Source: Amphibalanus amphitrite (Eukaryota > Arthropoda > Thecostraca > Balanomorpha > Balanidae). From it: a stretch of DNA of 64,000 bases. The notes below the pieces were generated by a model. That model was not told where the DNA came from and made no database searches. It worked only from the letters and a program-made list of their open reading frames with translations. The translations under genes and the position numbers were made by a program. Where the stretch lies: positions 269,869 through 333,868 of the forward strand of contig NW_024882318.1 in NCBI RefSeq assembly GCF_019059575.1, given 5' to 3'. Shown here in pieces: positions 52,723 through 63,999 of the stretch. Positions within the stretch are counted from its first letter, which is position 1, and each line of letters opens with the position of its first letter.

Positions 52723-53934
52723 ATTAGAATGATGAAGAATAACCTGTTGCTTAATTCTATCAGAAATAGAAAAAAAAAATAAACCAATATATATTCGGGC
52801 GTGGCCCTTCTTCAGTGGTACAAGATCACAATAAAACAAGAGAGACGTATGTGACACAGATGAGGCAAAATACAATATTTTGAATCAAATCACTCACAGA
52901 TATTTTGCATGCGCTTCCAAGATAGGCGTCGATCTAGATTTAGATAGCTAATAAATGATTGCACAGTACATACATATACATAGGTACAATTCAATACGTT
53001 ACAGTTACGCTCGGTTTGCATAACATTTATATGCCTAGATAGGTCATTTTAACGAATCATCGTCCTGTACATCGGGGCATGATATTCGCCATAGCCTATA
53101 CTGTCACCATAGCCTATGCCAAGAATAGCACTTATTGTATAACATTGCTAACTATTCGACATCAGCCTCATCAGACATCAGACAGTATGGTCACTGTTAT
53201 GTGTTTGTGAGTTCGAGTGCATGAGCGTAAGTGTAGGTGTGTGTGTGGGGGGGGGGGCTATGTTTGTGTATGTGTTAGTCGTGTATACGTAAGTGATGAA
53301 TGGGAGGATGAATGGGTAAAAGCAAGAAAGAGTAAGGGAATTAGTTCCGACGATGTGTGAATGAGTGAAGGCGTCAAATAATGTGATCTAATCAAAATCT
53401 AAGTATGTACTATCTGGCGTGATCACAAGACCGTCTATAGCTCTGAGTATGGTACTGGCTTGATGAGCGGCCAAGATGATGTCATTGTGTTGAGTGTGGG
53501 GCGATGATTGCGAATTTCGATGGACTCGGCGATCTTCAGCTCAGCTACGTCTTTGCAGATTTGAAGAATTGTAATGGAGAGGGCATCGTGGCTCGGCTCT
53601 ACGTTACAATGGCAGGTCATGAAGTGTTCTCCGAAAGGGGTGTTTCTTGTGTGGTTTTTGGCGTCACGCAGATGCTCGTTAAAGCGGAGCCTAACTCTCC
53701 TTTTACTTTCACCTATGTAGGTGGCTTTTTGGGTGCAGAGGTTGCAAGTGATCTGATAGACTACGTTTTTTACGTGGCATCTACCTTATTGTGATCTTGT
53801 ACCACTGAAGAAGGGCCACGCCCGAATATATATTGGTTTATTTTTTCTATTTCTGATAGAAATGAGCAACAGCTTATTCTTCATCATTCTAATAATCTTA
53901 TTAACAATGCTCAGCACAACGTTCAAATACCTGA
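52723..53934 (-). mobile_element. Penelope-like element fragment with foldback arms
   Basis: A 12-bp TSD AAAAAATACTTC at 52711-52722 and 53935-53946. Arms of about 120 bp are inverted at the two ends (52723-52843 and 53789-53905). The coding remnant is the minus-strand GIY-YIG endonuclease. Inverted pseudo-LTR remnants with 5' truncation are typical of Penelope-like elements. Each arm holds CTGAAGAAGGGCCACGCCC followed by GAATA, a hammerhead-like arrangement. Confidence 0.8.
53435..53791 (-). pseudogene. Penelope-like GIY-YIG endonuclease, C-terminal domain
   Basis: The minus strand reads CHVKNVVYQITCNLCTQKAT then YIGESKRRVRLRFNEHL. This shows the Penelope-type GIY-YIG features: VYxIxC with a CxxC insert, YIGE, the catalytic arginine and an NEH helix. 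GEHF-containing and IRNHRPTLN segments follow before the stop at 53435-53437. The upstream reverse transcriptase is absent because the copy is truncated where the inverted arm starts. No frameshift is seen within the roughly 118 codons, but there is no start codon. The domain nicks target DNA during retrotransposition of intact family members. The CxxC zinc-binding insert ahead of the YIG motif is characteristic of this clade. Confidence 0.85.
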
Positions 53935-55659
53935 AAAAAATACTTCAGCCAATTTTAGATTGGGTCAGAGCCAGAGGTCATGTCACCAGAGGTCATCGAT
54001 GGTAAAATTTTGCTTGGACAGGGTGCGGTGCGCGCACCAGTGCATTGGGTTTCCAATTTCCATGGAAACATCAACAGACTCGGAAGCTCGCAACGCTAGC
54101 GTGGAGCCGAATTCATATCAACCGCCGCAACAATGCAGCAGCGAAGCGCAGCGTGCTGCAGCGCGGGGCCGTGAAACACCGCCCAGGGCTATCCATGTGC
54201 CAGGGCAATCCAATACACGTGATGGGCTCGGCCCCAGCGGAGCATGAGGTCCAGGACTCTCGCCCAGGCCCCCTGTCTCCCCCTAATTCCTGTCATCCTT
54301 CCCACTCTGAAATCGACCGAAAGAGCCTAACCTAACACAACAATCAGCTCGTTTACCGCTATGTCTGAAAAATATTGTCAGATTTAATTTAGGTCAACCG
54401 TTTAGCATGTAATTAACAACTGCCACCATCGGTATTGTGAGAAAATCATTTGCTTTTCCACAAACACTTGAAAGTTTTTAGCTTAAAACTTGCATGAAAT
54501 TAATTTTACCAGCCTCGTGTTCCTCCTTATCGAAACGCTTCGAATGAATCAAAAGTTGATCTTTAAAAGTCATTTGAAAAAATTGGTCTATGTTCAAAGT
54601 CATGACCTGACCAGAAATGGTCGTGATGCATAGCAGGATATTAGATCCGTATCGTGGAACTTTAAAAACGCCAGATGATTTCATAACTTAAGCACGTCTA
54701 TAAAAAATAATTATTACATGGCAGATGGCTCATATGTAAGCTGGGTGTGTGATCATGCTAACGAGTATGTTGAACGCAACTGATAATGTTCTGTTGGCCA
54801 CAATTTCTATATTTAATTTATCCTCCCGGATTTCATATTTTTATTAATGACACCTTGACGATGTCGAGAAAAAAAAAACGCTTAGGAGATTTAACAGCCT
54901 GAGATACATTCAGTATAAGGAAGTGTCAAGGGTGCTAGATTCCTTCCGTCCTCGCTATCCTCAGGAAAAACCAATCCGCATCGCCCCTAGTCTTCATGCT
55001 TCCCTCTCTGGACTGGAGGTCACCCCACCAGCCAACCTGTAGTTGATGTCGGTTCCATTCCAAGACACATAACCCTCTTCGGGTGACCGTTGGGGAGACG
55101 GCTGGACCACCCGACAGGGCAATCGTCCCACGGGAACAGTCACGCTTCCGCAGATCACTGGCGCTGGCTCGCACAACCAAATTACTACACCAGAGCATAG
55201 TTATGTCATAGCTCTGCAAGGGCCTTCTCAGACCGAAAAAGATGGCTCCCAACAAAACAAACAATTTTCTCATTCAGTATTGCATCTCATCAGGCACCAC
55301 ATGTTTTCAGAGTGTTTATTATGCGTTCCGTCCAAAAAAAAGCGCAGTTCAACTTTCTCCTATTGACTTTAGCGATCTCAAAATTGATCCGACCTTTCTG
55401 TCAGCAATGTCAAACTTGCAAAGTAAACGTTTCAAATACATATACTGTTGCCCATTGAAATCGCTGAAGGTTCTAAAGCGATCGGTTAGTCGATGTATTT
55501 AGATATGATGAGCACAGGAACTTTCCTTGAGGTAAGGTCACTTGACGTGACCTGGTGTTATGACCTTGAATTGAAAGACTTGGGCCGGAAGAAATGGGTC
55601 ATTTGAAATCTTCAAATCCTAGATTTTAACAATAATTGCAAACACTATCCCGGCCAAAT

Positions 55660-56523
55660 AGTGAATGAGAAGGGAGCGATTCCCCAACCCCATGTTTAGC
55701 TCCTATAATTGAGCTATGTAGCTGCTAGAGCTTCGCGGAAAAAACGAGCGCTTGCGTCGTTACCTGACGCAGCGACTGGTACCCCATTTTAAAATATCAG
55801 TGACCTCTTAGGGCAGGTCAAGGACCCCAAGGCATTGGATCGGTTTTTGGTAAATAGCTTCGCAAGAAAGGTCGCATTATCATCATTTCGATACAATCGT
55901 GTTTTCTGTTCTCAGACGCGTCGATTTATAAGCTTTTTTTGTTTAGGTTAAGCAATTTAGGATGTTTACCTCAGGTCAATGTCATGTTAGGGAAACACAG
56001 GTCACGAAGCTGTTGAAAGGAGGACATGTTGCATAACATTTGATTCGGCAAGTCTTGGCAAAGTCCATTGATGGCTGCCCCGACTGGCTAGCTCATTTTG
56101 ATCGGGAGTTATTGACGAAACACTCCTATGACCCTAGTGACGTCATAAATGACGTCACGCAAGGTGAACAATGCTAAAGTGAAGCATTAGACCTTGCCAA
56201 GAATGTATGAAGTCACGATTTCATGTGCTTGAGGTATAGTTTCAGATCACTTCCGACGCCAAATTAACAGTTTCCATATTTCCCATTATGCTTATATGAC
56301 ACTAAGTGCATTGCGGATTTGCATCATTTTATAACCGACAACCGTGCACAGGTTTTTTTAAGACGTCATAGTTAAGTGACCTGACCTGAAAACGTGGTTG
56401 ATGTGAAATGATCCAGCTTGAATCAATGTAAGGCATATGAAATGTCAGCCTTCTATCATCAGTGTGCTTTGAGCTACCGCAAAAAAATACATGGAGACAT
56501 TCTTCTCGGCCGGCGAGGGTTAA
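55660..56523. mobile_element. degraded TTAA-type element related to the 15.7-16.7 kb core
   Basis: The right end is GGCGAGGG followed by TTAA (56520-56523); the left end is not defined. GCTAGAGCTTCGCGG near 55730 is family C-like. 56030-56170, including a TGACGTCATAAATGACGTCA pair, corresponds inverted to 16195-16330 inside the foldback at 15286. Confidence 0.5.
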
Positions 56524-56646
56524 ACCTCGGCTTCGAATTATTGTAGAAAATGATGCGACCAAAAACAAAGCATTTATCTGTGTCTAGAACGGCCACTGAC
56601 TTGTTGGACAAGATCCCCAATCTTAATTCGGGAATAAAATACTCTG

Positions 56647-56846
56647 TACCGTAAGGTGGGGCTGTTTGAGACAGTATTTAAAATTGTTATAAAATAAAAA
56701 CCATTTGAAATTGATGGTTAATTTTTGCTGAGGCGATTTACTGCTCGATTCTACACCTTCCTGAGCAAAAATATCACATAAAAATCAAACGCTCTTCATT
56801 TTAAAGCGATTTTAAATACTGTCTCAAATAGCCCCACTTTACGGTA
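56647..56846. mobile_element. 200-bp TA-flanked MITE M4, word GGGGCTGTTTGAGACA
   Basis: TA at 56647 and 56845; TIRs CCGTAAGGTGGGGCTGTTTG / inverted, about 40 bp long. Only two words, one at each end. The smallest member of the architecture seen in M1, M2, M3 and M5. Confidence 0.85.
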
Positions 56847-57099
56847 TGTGATGCATGTATACCCGTCGATTTGCCCTCGCGCTAAGTCTATTCTAATCAT
56901 CACTGTCGCTTTTTTATCCGAGATGATGTCGCCGCTAAACGTGTTGTTTTGTTTGCTTGCTTGCTTTGAATGGTCATTACGGATTATTGAAGGATTATGA
57001 TAAAATAGGAATGGGGCAAGGGAGGATATGCACTGCAGGTGTTTAATTTATATCACAAAGGCATCATTTCCGGCATAGTGCAGAGTCACTATCTTCCCC
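56847..57099. other. no gene recognised
   Basis: Spacer between M4 and the GC-rich repeat; nothing notable. Confidence 0.4.
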
Positions 57100-57330
57100 T
57101 CCTCCGCAATCGGCATATCTGCGCCCCACACACGGCGTCCTCACTCCACGGCCGGCGGCCGCCAACTGACCCACTCGCCGGGTGCCGCGACCTGACCCGT
57201 GTCGCTGCCGCGGCCTGTGCAATAGAGTCGGGGCTGGAATGGAGTCGGGCGGGAAAGGAATCGGGCGGGGGGTTCGGCCGGCCGGCCGCCTCTAGAGCGG
57301 GATACTTTTTTAGTAGACCTACTGTACGTC
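57100..57330 (-). repeat. GC-rich dispersed repeat, copy 2
   Basis: Inverted counterpart of 52285-52490, including the AGTAGACCTACTGTAC boundary. Long open frames here on both strands arise from high GC content. Confidence 0.5.
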
Positions 57331-57467
57331 AGCTGGCCGACCGTAACCGTCCAAGTCCGTCTGTACAGGGGCTCAGCACAGCTCCCGTCCGTCTGTCTGT
57401 GCAGGCGAGCTCTAGTGGCGGTAACAGCAGAAAAACAAACAAACAAGTAAACAAAGTTCACAATGCA

Positions 57468-57665
57468 ACATGACAGAGACAGACACAAAGACAGACACAG
57501 ACACCGAGACGACAGACACACAGCCAGAGATAGACACAGAGACTGGGACAGAGACACACAGAGAGGAAGACAGACACAGAGAAATAGACAGACACAGAGA
57601 CAGACAGAGAGACATTCCAGAGACCGACAGACAGACCGGCAGACCGACCGACAGACAGACAGACG
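57468..57665. repeat. GACAGACA-type microsatellite
   Basis: About 200 bp of irregular GACAGA/CACAGA units. Overlapping open frames on both strands are low-complexity products. Confidence 0.85.
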
Positions 57666-58222
57666 CTGGCGGCGGAAAGGCCGGTCGGTTCTCCGAGCAG
57701 CTGCAGAGCGGACCACTGCTGTGTGCCCATTGGCCAGTACCGGGGGGTCGCTGACGGTCGGCTCCCTCGCGCAGTCGGCGCCGGTGCTGGTTGACTTTGC
57801 GAGATGAGGTCTGCTCCTCCTGGCGACAGAGGCACGCACACAAGGAGGTGATCGGCGCGCCGGCCCGAAACCACCGCAGCAAGGGCCAACAATGCTCACT
57901 AGTTGATAAGCTACTTCACATTTAGCTAAATCCCCCAACCCCACCTCGTCACCCCCACACTCGAATGTTTCAGTTCACTGAAACAGTTCATCGAATGTGT
58001 TTCAGTTCATCGAATAGGGGGATCAAATCACTCTTATGTCATATCTACAACCAGGGGCGTAGCCAAGGGGCCACGACCCCCCTGGAGCCCAAAAGCCACC
58101 GGTGTCAATTTGTATGCTTTTAAGCGGCCCTCGGCCCCGAGTCTTGAGTTCGGCTCCCTCATGCTGCTCTCGCCCCCCCCCCCCCATGTTTTTTTTTCAG
58201 ATTTCCGCACTAAGGCAACCTA
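57666..58222. other. no gene recognised; hAT-like end fragment
   Basis: CAGGGGCGTAGCCAAGGGGC at about 58053 is a common hAT-type terminus without a visible partner. Repeated TTTCAGTTCA-TCGAATG words near 57965-58015. Confidence 0.35.
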
Positions 58223-58326
58223 CCTACAGGGTGTCCCAAAATTAATGTCACACTCTCCCACAAACTTTATTCTGCCTTCTATTGCGCAATTTTGATATAA
58301 TTTCGCCGGTACTGGCTGCCAAACCA
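58223..58326. mobile_element. left-end fragment of a Tc1/mariner-like element
   Basis: TACAGGGTGTCCCAAAATTA resembles the terminus at 42736. It is cut by M5, and no right end is seen beyond it. Confidence 0.5.
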
Positions 58327-59222
58327 TAGGGGAAGTTGGGGGAACGCCGAATACTTTTTTTCTGACGCCCGTAGCACGCAAGGTAGACAACATAAGCTAT
58401 TCTTGTTGGCGTCATTCGAGAGGCCAGTCTTTTGTCTTTCAAACATACCAGGCGCATTTGATGAATTCGCATACCTTTAAGCGCAAAAACTAAAAATATC
58501 AAAGAACTGACTTTTTCGGCGTTGCCCCGGACTGCGGGGAAAGCCGAAAATGGGAGAAATGATCTACGGGGAATGCCGACATTGATGTTTTGTCATTTTA
58601 TCTCAAACTTTGTCCAGAATTCACCAAAGCTGACACACGTTTCAAGAGCTTGAGGACGCGGTGCACACTGGAAGTTATAATTGTGTGATATAATAAGAAA
58701 ATGCCAGGTAAATCATTCCTTATAGGTAACAGGCCGTTGTGTCGGTTGAAAGTGTAATTTGTGTGACTAAAAATACGCGTTGCTATTCTACAGCAGTAAA
58801 GTCCACGTAGCGTGCTTTTAACACGTGCGTAATCGCACGTTTTCGGCATTACCCCAGCCAGCCATACTTTCATTTGCAGGCCCATAACTTTTCAACGTGC
58901 TGTATAAATTTCAAATAGGCAGCACACTTATGCAAAGACATGCTAAAGATTACTTGACCGAATTGGCCAGACAAACGGTAGCATAATGAGTAAAAAATGC
59001 AGCTTCAAAGGCGCATGTAGTACAAGGGAAACGTACCTTGAAAACGCTCTTGGCGCCCTCACAGTCGAAGTATTCCGAATGACGACTCGTAACAAACATG
59101 CGATAATTGTAGTCACTTAAGCTTCAGAGCATCACTGACAGGTGGCATCCATGTTTTACGGTTTTCGAAATATCTCGAATTTCGGCTTTGCCCCAACTCC
59201 GGCATTGCCCCAACTTCCCCTA
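58327..59222. mobile_element. TA-flanked MITE M5, word GGGGCAATGCCGAA
   Basis: TA at 58327 and 59221; TIRs GGGGAAGTTGGGG / CCCCAACTTCCCC. Seven words: forward at 58337, 58536 and 58568, reverse at 58515, 58842, 59181 and 59200. 896 bp long, nearly the same length as M2 (899 bp). No coding capacity. Confidence 0.8.
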
Positions 59223-59865
59223 TTGGTTACATTCTAGTCACGTGACCTTCGAATTTTTGTGACCCTGACCGGTCAGGGGGTGAACGGAAGTCTTTTCCGG
59301 GGCCGTACCCAGCGCGCGCGTACTGGGACCCGCAGTTGCTTATGTACAGTCACCAGCACTTGCTACTAATCACCTCGTTTTTGCTCAGTAGTTTGAAGAC
59401 CGATCAATTCTCAGTCGCGCAAGATACGTCAAACGATCCGTTTGGTCCTCCGATTTTCGAATATCTAACTTGTTTTTGTATATTCGAAGCATTTTGGGAT
59501 GGGGAGCCAAAAAACCTCTTTTCTGCCCTAAAGTGAGCCCCAAGAAGTCGTAGAACCTAGCCCCGCCTCTGATCCACAGACCACTAGTGCCATCTCTTGT
59601 CAGCCGAACAAGCCGCAGAAGTAAATAATGTCACGTGACCTTTGCACACGCTACAATTACTACGCAGCTGTAGTGGGGGAAGCGGGGCGGAGGCGTGGAG
59701 AGGGACGCGATCGGTCGGCTGGGGTCAGGTTGCCGAGGTCAGAGGTCATCCGCCGAAGGGTGTTTGAGCGGTTGGGCCGTGTGGGCTGGGGCCTGCGGAG
59801 TGGGGAGCGCCTGGACCTGTCTGGAAACAAGCCCTACAACGCTGCGACAGCCGAGAATATTGTGA
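59223..59865. other. no gene recognised
   Basis: Includes GTACAGTCACCAGCACTTGC near 59343, repeated near 62747. A 116-codon frame at 59628-59978 runs into the GA repeat and shows no domain. Confidence 0.4.
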
Positions 59866-60020
59866 GGAAAGAGAGAGAGAGAGGGAGAGGGAGAGAGAGA
59901 GGGGGAGAGAGAGAGGAGAGAGGGAGAGAGAGAGAAAGAGAGAGAGAGAGGGGGAGAGAGAGGGAGAGAGAGGGATAGCGAGAGAGAGCGAGAGGGAGAG
60001 AGAGAAAGCGAGAGAGAGAG

Positions 60021-60065
<45 letters not shown>

Positions 60066-60200
60066 AAGCGAGAGAGAGAGAGGAGAGAGAGCGAGAGAGA
60101 GGCGAGAGCGAGAGAGAGAGCAAGAGAGAGAGAGCAAGAGAAAGAGAGCAAGAGAGAGAGAGCGAGAGAGAGAGAGAGAGGGAGAGATAGTGAGAGAGGG
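59866..60200. repeat. (GA)n microsatellite with GAGC variants
   Basis: About 335 bp of GAGAGA with scattered GAGC, GGGA and AAAG variants. Serine/leucine-rich minus-strand frames are artefacts. Confidence 0.9.
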
Positions 60201-60452
60201 CTAAGAAAGACTGGAGGGAAGGGATAAGGACGGGAGGAGAGAAAAGAGAGACCGAAAGGAAAACCAGAGAGGGTAAAATGAGAAAGAGTGCAATGGGTAA
60301 ATCAGTGAGAGGGTGCGAGAGAGGAAATACTTACCTAGTTGTGTCAGCTTGTTTCACATGTAAAATGTAAATTTGCCTTCCATCATTACCTACAGCTCCG
60401 GATTGGAAATTAAATCTTAGCATCCTTATGATAAACCCACGTTGACGGGATG
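60201..60452. other. no gene recognised
   Basis: Purine-rich flank of the GA array, then unremarkable sequence. Confidence 0.4.
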
Positions 60453-60607
60453 CAGTAGCGGCGGAACACCTTCAATTAAGGGGGGGGGGGGGCACTGCCG
60501 ACTCTTGGTCCTATTATTTCCATGCAACGCTCATAGGGCTAATGTTGAAATGCCAAAATCAAAGTGGGGCACGGTGCCCCAGTGCCCTCCCCGTTCCGCC
60601 GCCTATG
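60453..60607. mobile_element. 155-bp hAT-like MITE
   Basis: CAGTAGCGGCGGAAC and the inverted GTTCCGCCGCCTATG. ACGGGATG before and ACTGGATG after form an 8-bp TSD with one mismatch. Poly-G tract near 60480. Confidence 0.55.
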
Positions 60608-60834
60608 ACTGGATGGGGACGCTTTTATGGTCGTCGTTGGGAGCTCGGCACTAATGGGGTCTGGGGATGATGTTGAAGGTTTCGCAAATGTTTCATAAAA
60701 GAGATGCTAATTTTTGCACAACCTATTAAACATTTTTTTACGTTTACTATGAAAATGTTAGGCCCAGTTCCTTCAAGATCAGGTCCACGACTCCACAGCT
60801 TACAACAGGAGCTAGCTTATAGCTAACATAACAA

Positions 60835-61755
60835 TTAACCCGCGCCGTGTTGGTGGCATGAACTTTCCGTCGAGTGCTGGTGGGGGGGGGGGGGGGCGTT
60901 TCACGCCCCTCCGTCTAACTCGGCTCCTGGGCCACGTAGCGACACGCGGTAAGCGGCAATCGAAAGAGCGTCAAAAGTAAGGAGGAAAACACTCGGTCAT
61001 TTTAAGGTCAGGGCAAAGGTCAGGTCACCAGGGTTCATCAAAGGTCAAATTTTGATTTCAACGATTTTGAACACCCGACGGCTAACTCGGGAACCAATAG
61101 AGCAACAGTGCCGCCGAGAAGCGCATTCGATAGCTCTTTTAACGCTCTTTCGCCAACATGTCCTCAAATTTGACCTCAGATCAACGGTTTATCCCCCAGA
61201 GGGCACCGCTCTGATTGACCTCAAATTTGACCTCAGATCAACGGTGTTTTCACCGCTCTAGCACGTCTCTGTCAAAAGTAAAAAACTGCTGGAGACCTTG
61301 TATGTCCTAAAATGACCTCAGGGGTACACACAGGGGTCACAGGTGCAATTTTCCGATTCAGTGTGTCATGTTTACCTATGGACCGATGTTTGAGAGGGTG
61401 TAGAACGAAATTCGTCCAAAAGAGGCGCATTTCAATTTTCTCCCATTGACTTAGGTATACCTAATGGAGCAGTCGCAAAATTGACCTGACCTTAGGTCAC
61501 AGACATAAAAAATCCGAGGTATCCATTTTATACATACTGTTACCCTAAGTAATTACTGAAAGTTTTAAAGTAATCGCTCTGTCGGTGTAGCTACAGCGAG
61601 CTTTCGAAAATTTTCTGAGGTAAGGTCACTTGACGTTACCTGGTGACCTGACCTTGAATGACGCTACGCGTCGCGTCGCCTTTTTTGAGATATTCGCGAA
61701 AAACCTGAGGGGGGAAGGGCGTAAAAACGCCCCCCCCCCCCAGCACGGCGCGGGT
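60835..61755. mobile_element. TTAA-type MITE, family A-like copy 3
   Basis: TTAA at 60835-60838 with TIR CCCGCGCCGTGTTGG; the right TIR ends CACGGCGCGGGT at 61755 and the second TTAA is lost. Hairpins: G-run-CGTTTCACG-C-run at about 60880-60910 and GGGCGTAAAAACGCCC at about 61709-61741. AGGTCA-rich interior. Confidence 0.75.
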
Positions 61756-62030
61756 GGTCGACATAGCGACTCGGACTGAACAAATGCCTTTAACGTTTCA
61801 ACGGTCGAATAAGGTGAGAGGATTGAGGTAGGCTTGTATCGGATTTTCTTCTGCTTGTCGGTAGTTTAGGTTGAAATTAATTTCGCGAGCTGTCTATAAT
61901 CATTCAAGAGGGAAAATTCAGCTGCACATCGTTCGGGTCAAAGTAATACCAAACATTCTCAAATTTTGCAGTAAAGAGCCAGTAGTCTACGAATATATTC
62001 AAAAAACAATTATAGAAAAAGAATAAGCGG

Positions 62031-62060
62031 ACCGGTTTCGTCTATCAAAGACTTCTTCAG
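62031..62060 (-). ncRNA. hammerhead-like core, degenerate
   Basis: The minus strand reads CTGAAGAAGTCTTTGATAG followed by ACGAAACC. This has the order of a hammerhead core: CUGA(N)GA, a GUCU/AGAC stem-loop, then GAAAC. One core base departs (A for U in CUGAUGA). Flanking stems were not confirmed. Confidence 0.3.
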
Positions 62061-62289
62061 CGCTTTTTCAAAAACGTATAAAAAGAAAACTAGCACAGTG
62101 ACAATCGTTTGAAATAAATTGGATTTACGTAAGAACTAGTTAAGAACTTCGTTGTCCGAAAACCGCTGACAGTTGATAGCTCAATGACACTTAGTGCCGT
62201 GCATAAGGAGGCGTGAAAACACTCTCCTCATCTCGTTCTATTACGAGAGGACCATGCCATGGCGTAAGAAAGGTGTTCTCAAAATAAAT

Positions 62290-62740
62290 GACACTGTATG
62301 AGTGAATAAATAATCCGCGCCCCGTTGGGCTATTGGCGGACCCTACCACCTGATGGGGTGGTGCAGCCGTTTCGCATTCCACCTGAGATCTCGGAAAGTT
62401 ACCGACCGATTTTGAACATTCAGAGAGCGTTTGATAGCCCCACCAGGGAACTACCTTGTTACCAGGTTTCGTTGACCTAGGTGCAACCCATGACGTCACA
62501 AGTCAGGTCAAAGGTCGCATTTTTTAACCGATTTAGTCTAAGGAATGCGTTTACAGTCAGTTAACACATCAAATAAAAGGCATGTTATCGAAAAACATCG
62601 ATGGAGCGTTGGTTGTCTAATACATATGTTGCCTAAAGAGGTCATTGATGCCAGGTCAGTTCACAGAGGTCAGGTCACTAAGGGTCACAATATGAACCCA
62701 ACTATGTGACTGGTCACAAGGTGTACTGTACAAGGTGACT
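62290..62740. mobile_element. degraded TTAA-type element, possible
   Basis: Starts near TAATCCGCGCCCCGTTGGGC and contains CCTGATGGGGTGGTGCAGCC and several GGTCA half-sites with the same gene-free pattern as family A. Ends not resolved. Confidence 0.35.
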
Positions 62741-63580
62741 GTACGTACAGTCACCAGCACTTGCTACCCATCACCCCCGGACGGCGGGGGAGCAAGCTAC
62801 CACCGCCCTTGCGAGACTAGCGCCGCCATGCGCCAAGAAGTGGAAACACCACGTGACTGAGGCCACGTGAGGGCAGGGTCACGTGATGAAGGGGCGGAGC
62901 ATAGTAGCTTTTAGCGCCCGACACTAACTGAAATGCGGCGCTGTGATTGGGCGCTTTAGCATGAATGAAGCCCCGGCGCCAGAATCAGCCGTTTGCCTTA
63001 TATGGAAGGTAAGCCTGTGCGTTTCACTGTTCTGTGTTGGTTTGAGAGCCATGGCACCCATACGAATTGTGAGCCCCTTTGAACGGGTCACCGCCCGGGC
63101 ACTGAGGCGACGGCTGTGCCGGGCAAAGCCTAGCCTGGTGGGAGAGGTGGGCCAGGAAAGTGCGATCGAGCAGCCACACTGAGACGTGGATTGGTAGGTA
63201 TTATCTAACCGCGACAAACGATGTCAGCAGCCTCTTCTCGTTGACACGAAAATTTGACAGACAACGTGGGCAGTGCCCAATCAAAAGCTAATAAACGATT
63301 CAGTTAAGAAGTTGGCGAGATAACCAGACCCAATAAAAAGTTTTTAATTCGATTTTGATTGACAAATGACATACAAGCCCGCCGTGATGGACCAAAAAAG
63401 GAGCTGAACAGTTCATACAACTTCTAAAAAGCTCAACGGTAAAAATGTAAAAGTCAAATGTTAAAATTCAGCCTGCATGTTTAAACTCGGGTCCGGCGCT
63501 AGCAGGAAGCTTATACTGCCAAGCTTGCAATTCCACTACGTTGTAATATAACCAAGAGTTATGTGAGAGCAACAACTGAA
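62741..63580. other. no gene recognised
   Basis: Open frames in both directions near 62924-63217 show no motif I recognise. Confidence 0.35.
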
Positions 63581-63584
63581 AGCA

Positions 63585-63999
63585 TCGGGCCCCGTTAGGG
63601 GGAGGGGGGCGCGCGAAACAGCCCCCTCTCCTTTTCAGTCGATATCTCCTAAGTCCTAAAGTATAGCGTAGGTCGCCACCAAACTTTCAAGACCCCTCCG
63701 GGCATCATTTACACCTTGTGACCAAATTTTTCCAGAGCTCTTATGAAAGGTTAGTCACAAATGACGTCAGAGTGGCGTCATGTTCTGTCATTTTCGACCC
63801 AATAAAAGGTTTAGCGGGAAGAGCTGTCACGCTTACAGTTTGAAGATAACAAAAAATAGGTAGGGGAAGCCGAGGGAAGCCCGGGCGCGGGGGAAGCCCG
63901 GCCACCCCGTTTCCGGCTAAATATTCACAATGAAATGCTCAACTTTTGTCCTTTCAGCGTGGCAGCTAAGGTAACGCCAGCAAAAAAGTTAAGGCTGAC
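63585..63999. mobile_element. possible TTAA-type element cut by the window end
   Basis: CCCCGTTAGGGGGAGGGGGG and GCGCGCGAAACAGCCCCC form the G-run/C-run subterminal hairpin seen in the TTAA families, followed by a 'gatatctcc' segment like theirs. The right end would lie beyond the window. Confidence 0.4.

Larger units (their letters stand above)
52577..55600. mobile_element. degraded family A TTAA-type element, interrupted
   Basis: Family A left interior is recognisable at 52577-52710 (CACGCCCTGTTGG and AGCGTCAAAAGTAG), right of the Penelope insertion at 53947-54010 (AGAGGTCATGTCACC), and at 54480-54680 and 55320-55570. G-runs are largely lost. GC-rich non-homologous pieces at about 54020-54350 and 54905-55245 are further insertions of unknown type. 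Right end not found. Confidence 0.5.

Noticed and set aside
53504-53794. Plus-strand 96-codon frame
   Set aside because: Antisense shadow of the Penelope-like GIY-YIG domain.
57141-57944. Minus-strand 267-codon frame and overlapping frames
   Set aside because: Cysteine/serine/leucine-rich products of the GACAGACA microsatellite and GC-rich repeat; no domain and several overlapping frames equally open.
59739-60151. Serine/leucine-rich minus-strand frames of 105-132 codons
   Set aside because: Direct translation of the (GA)n array.
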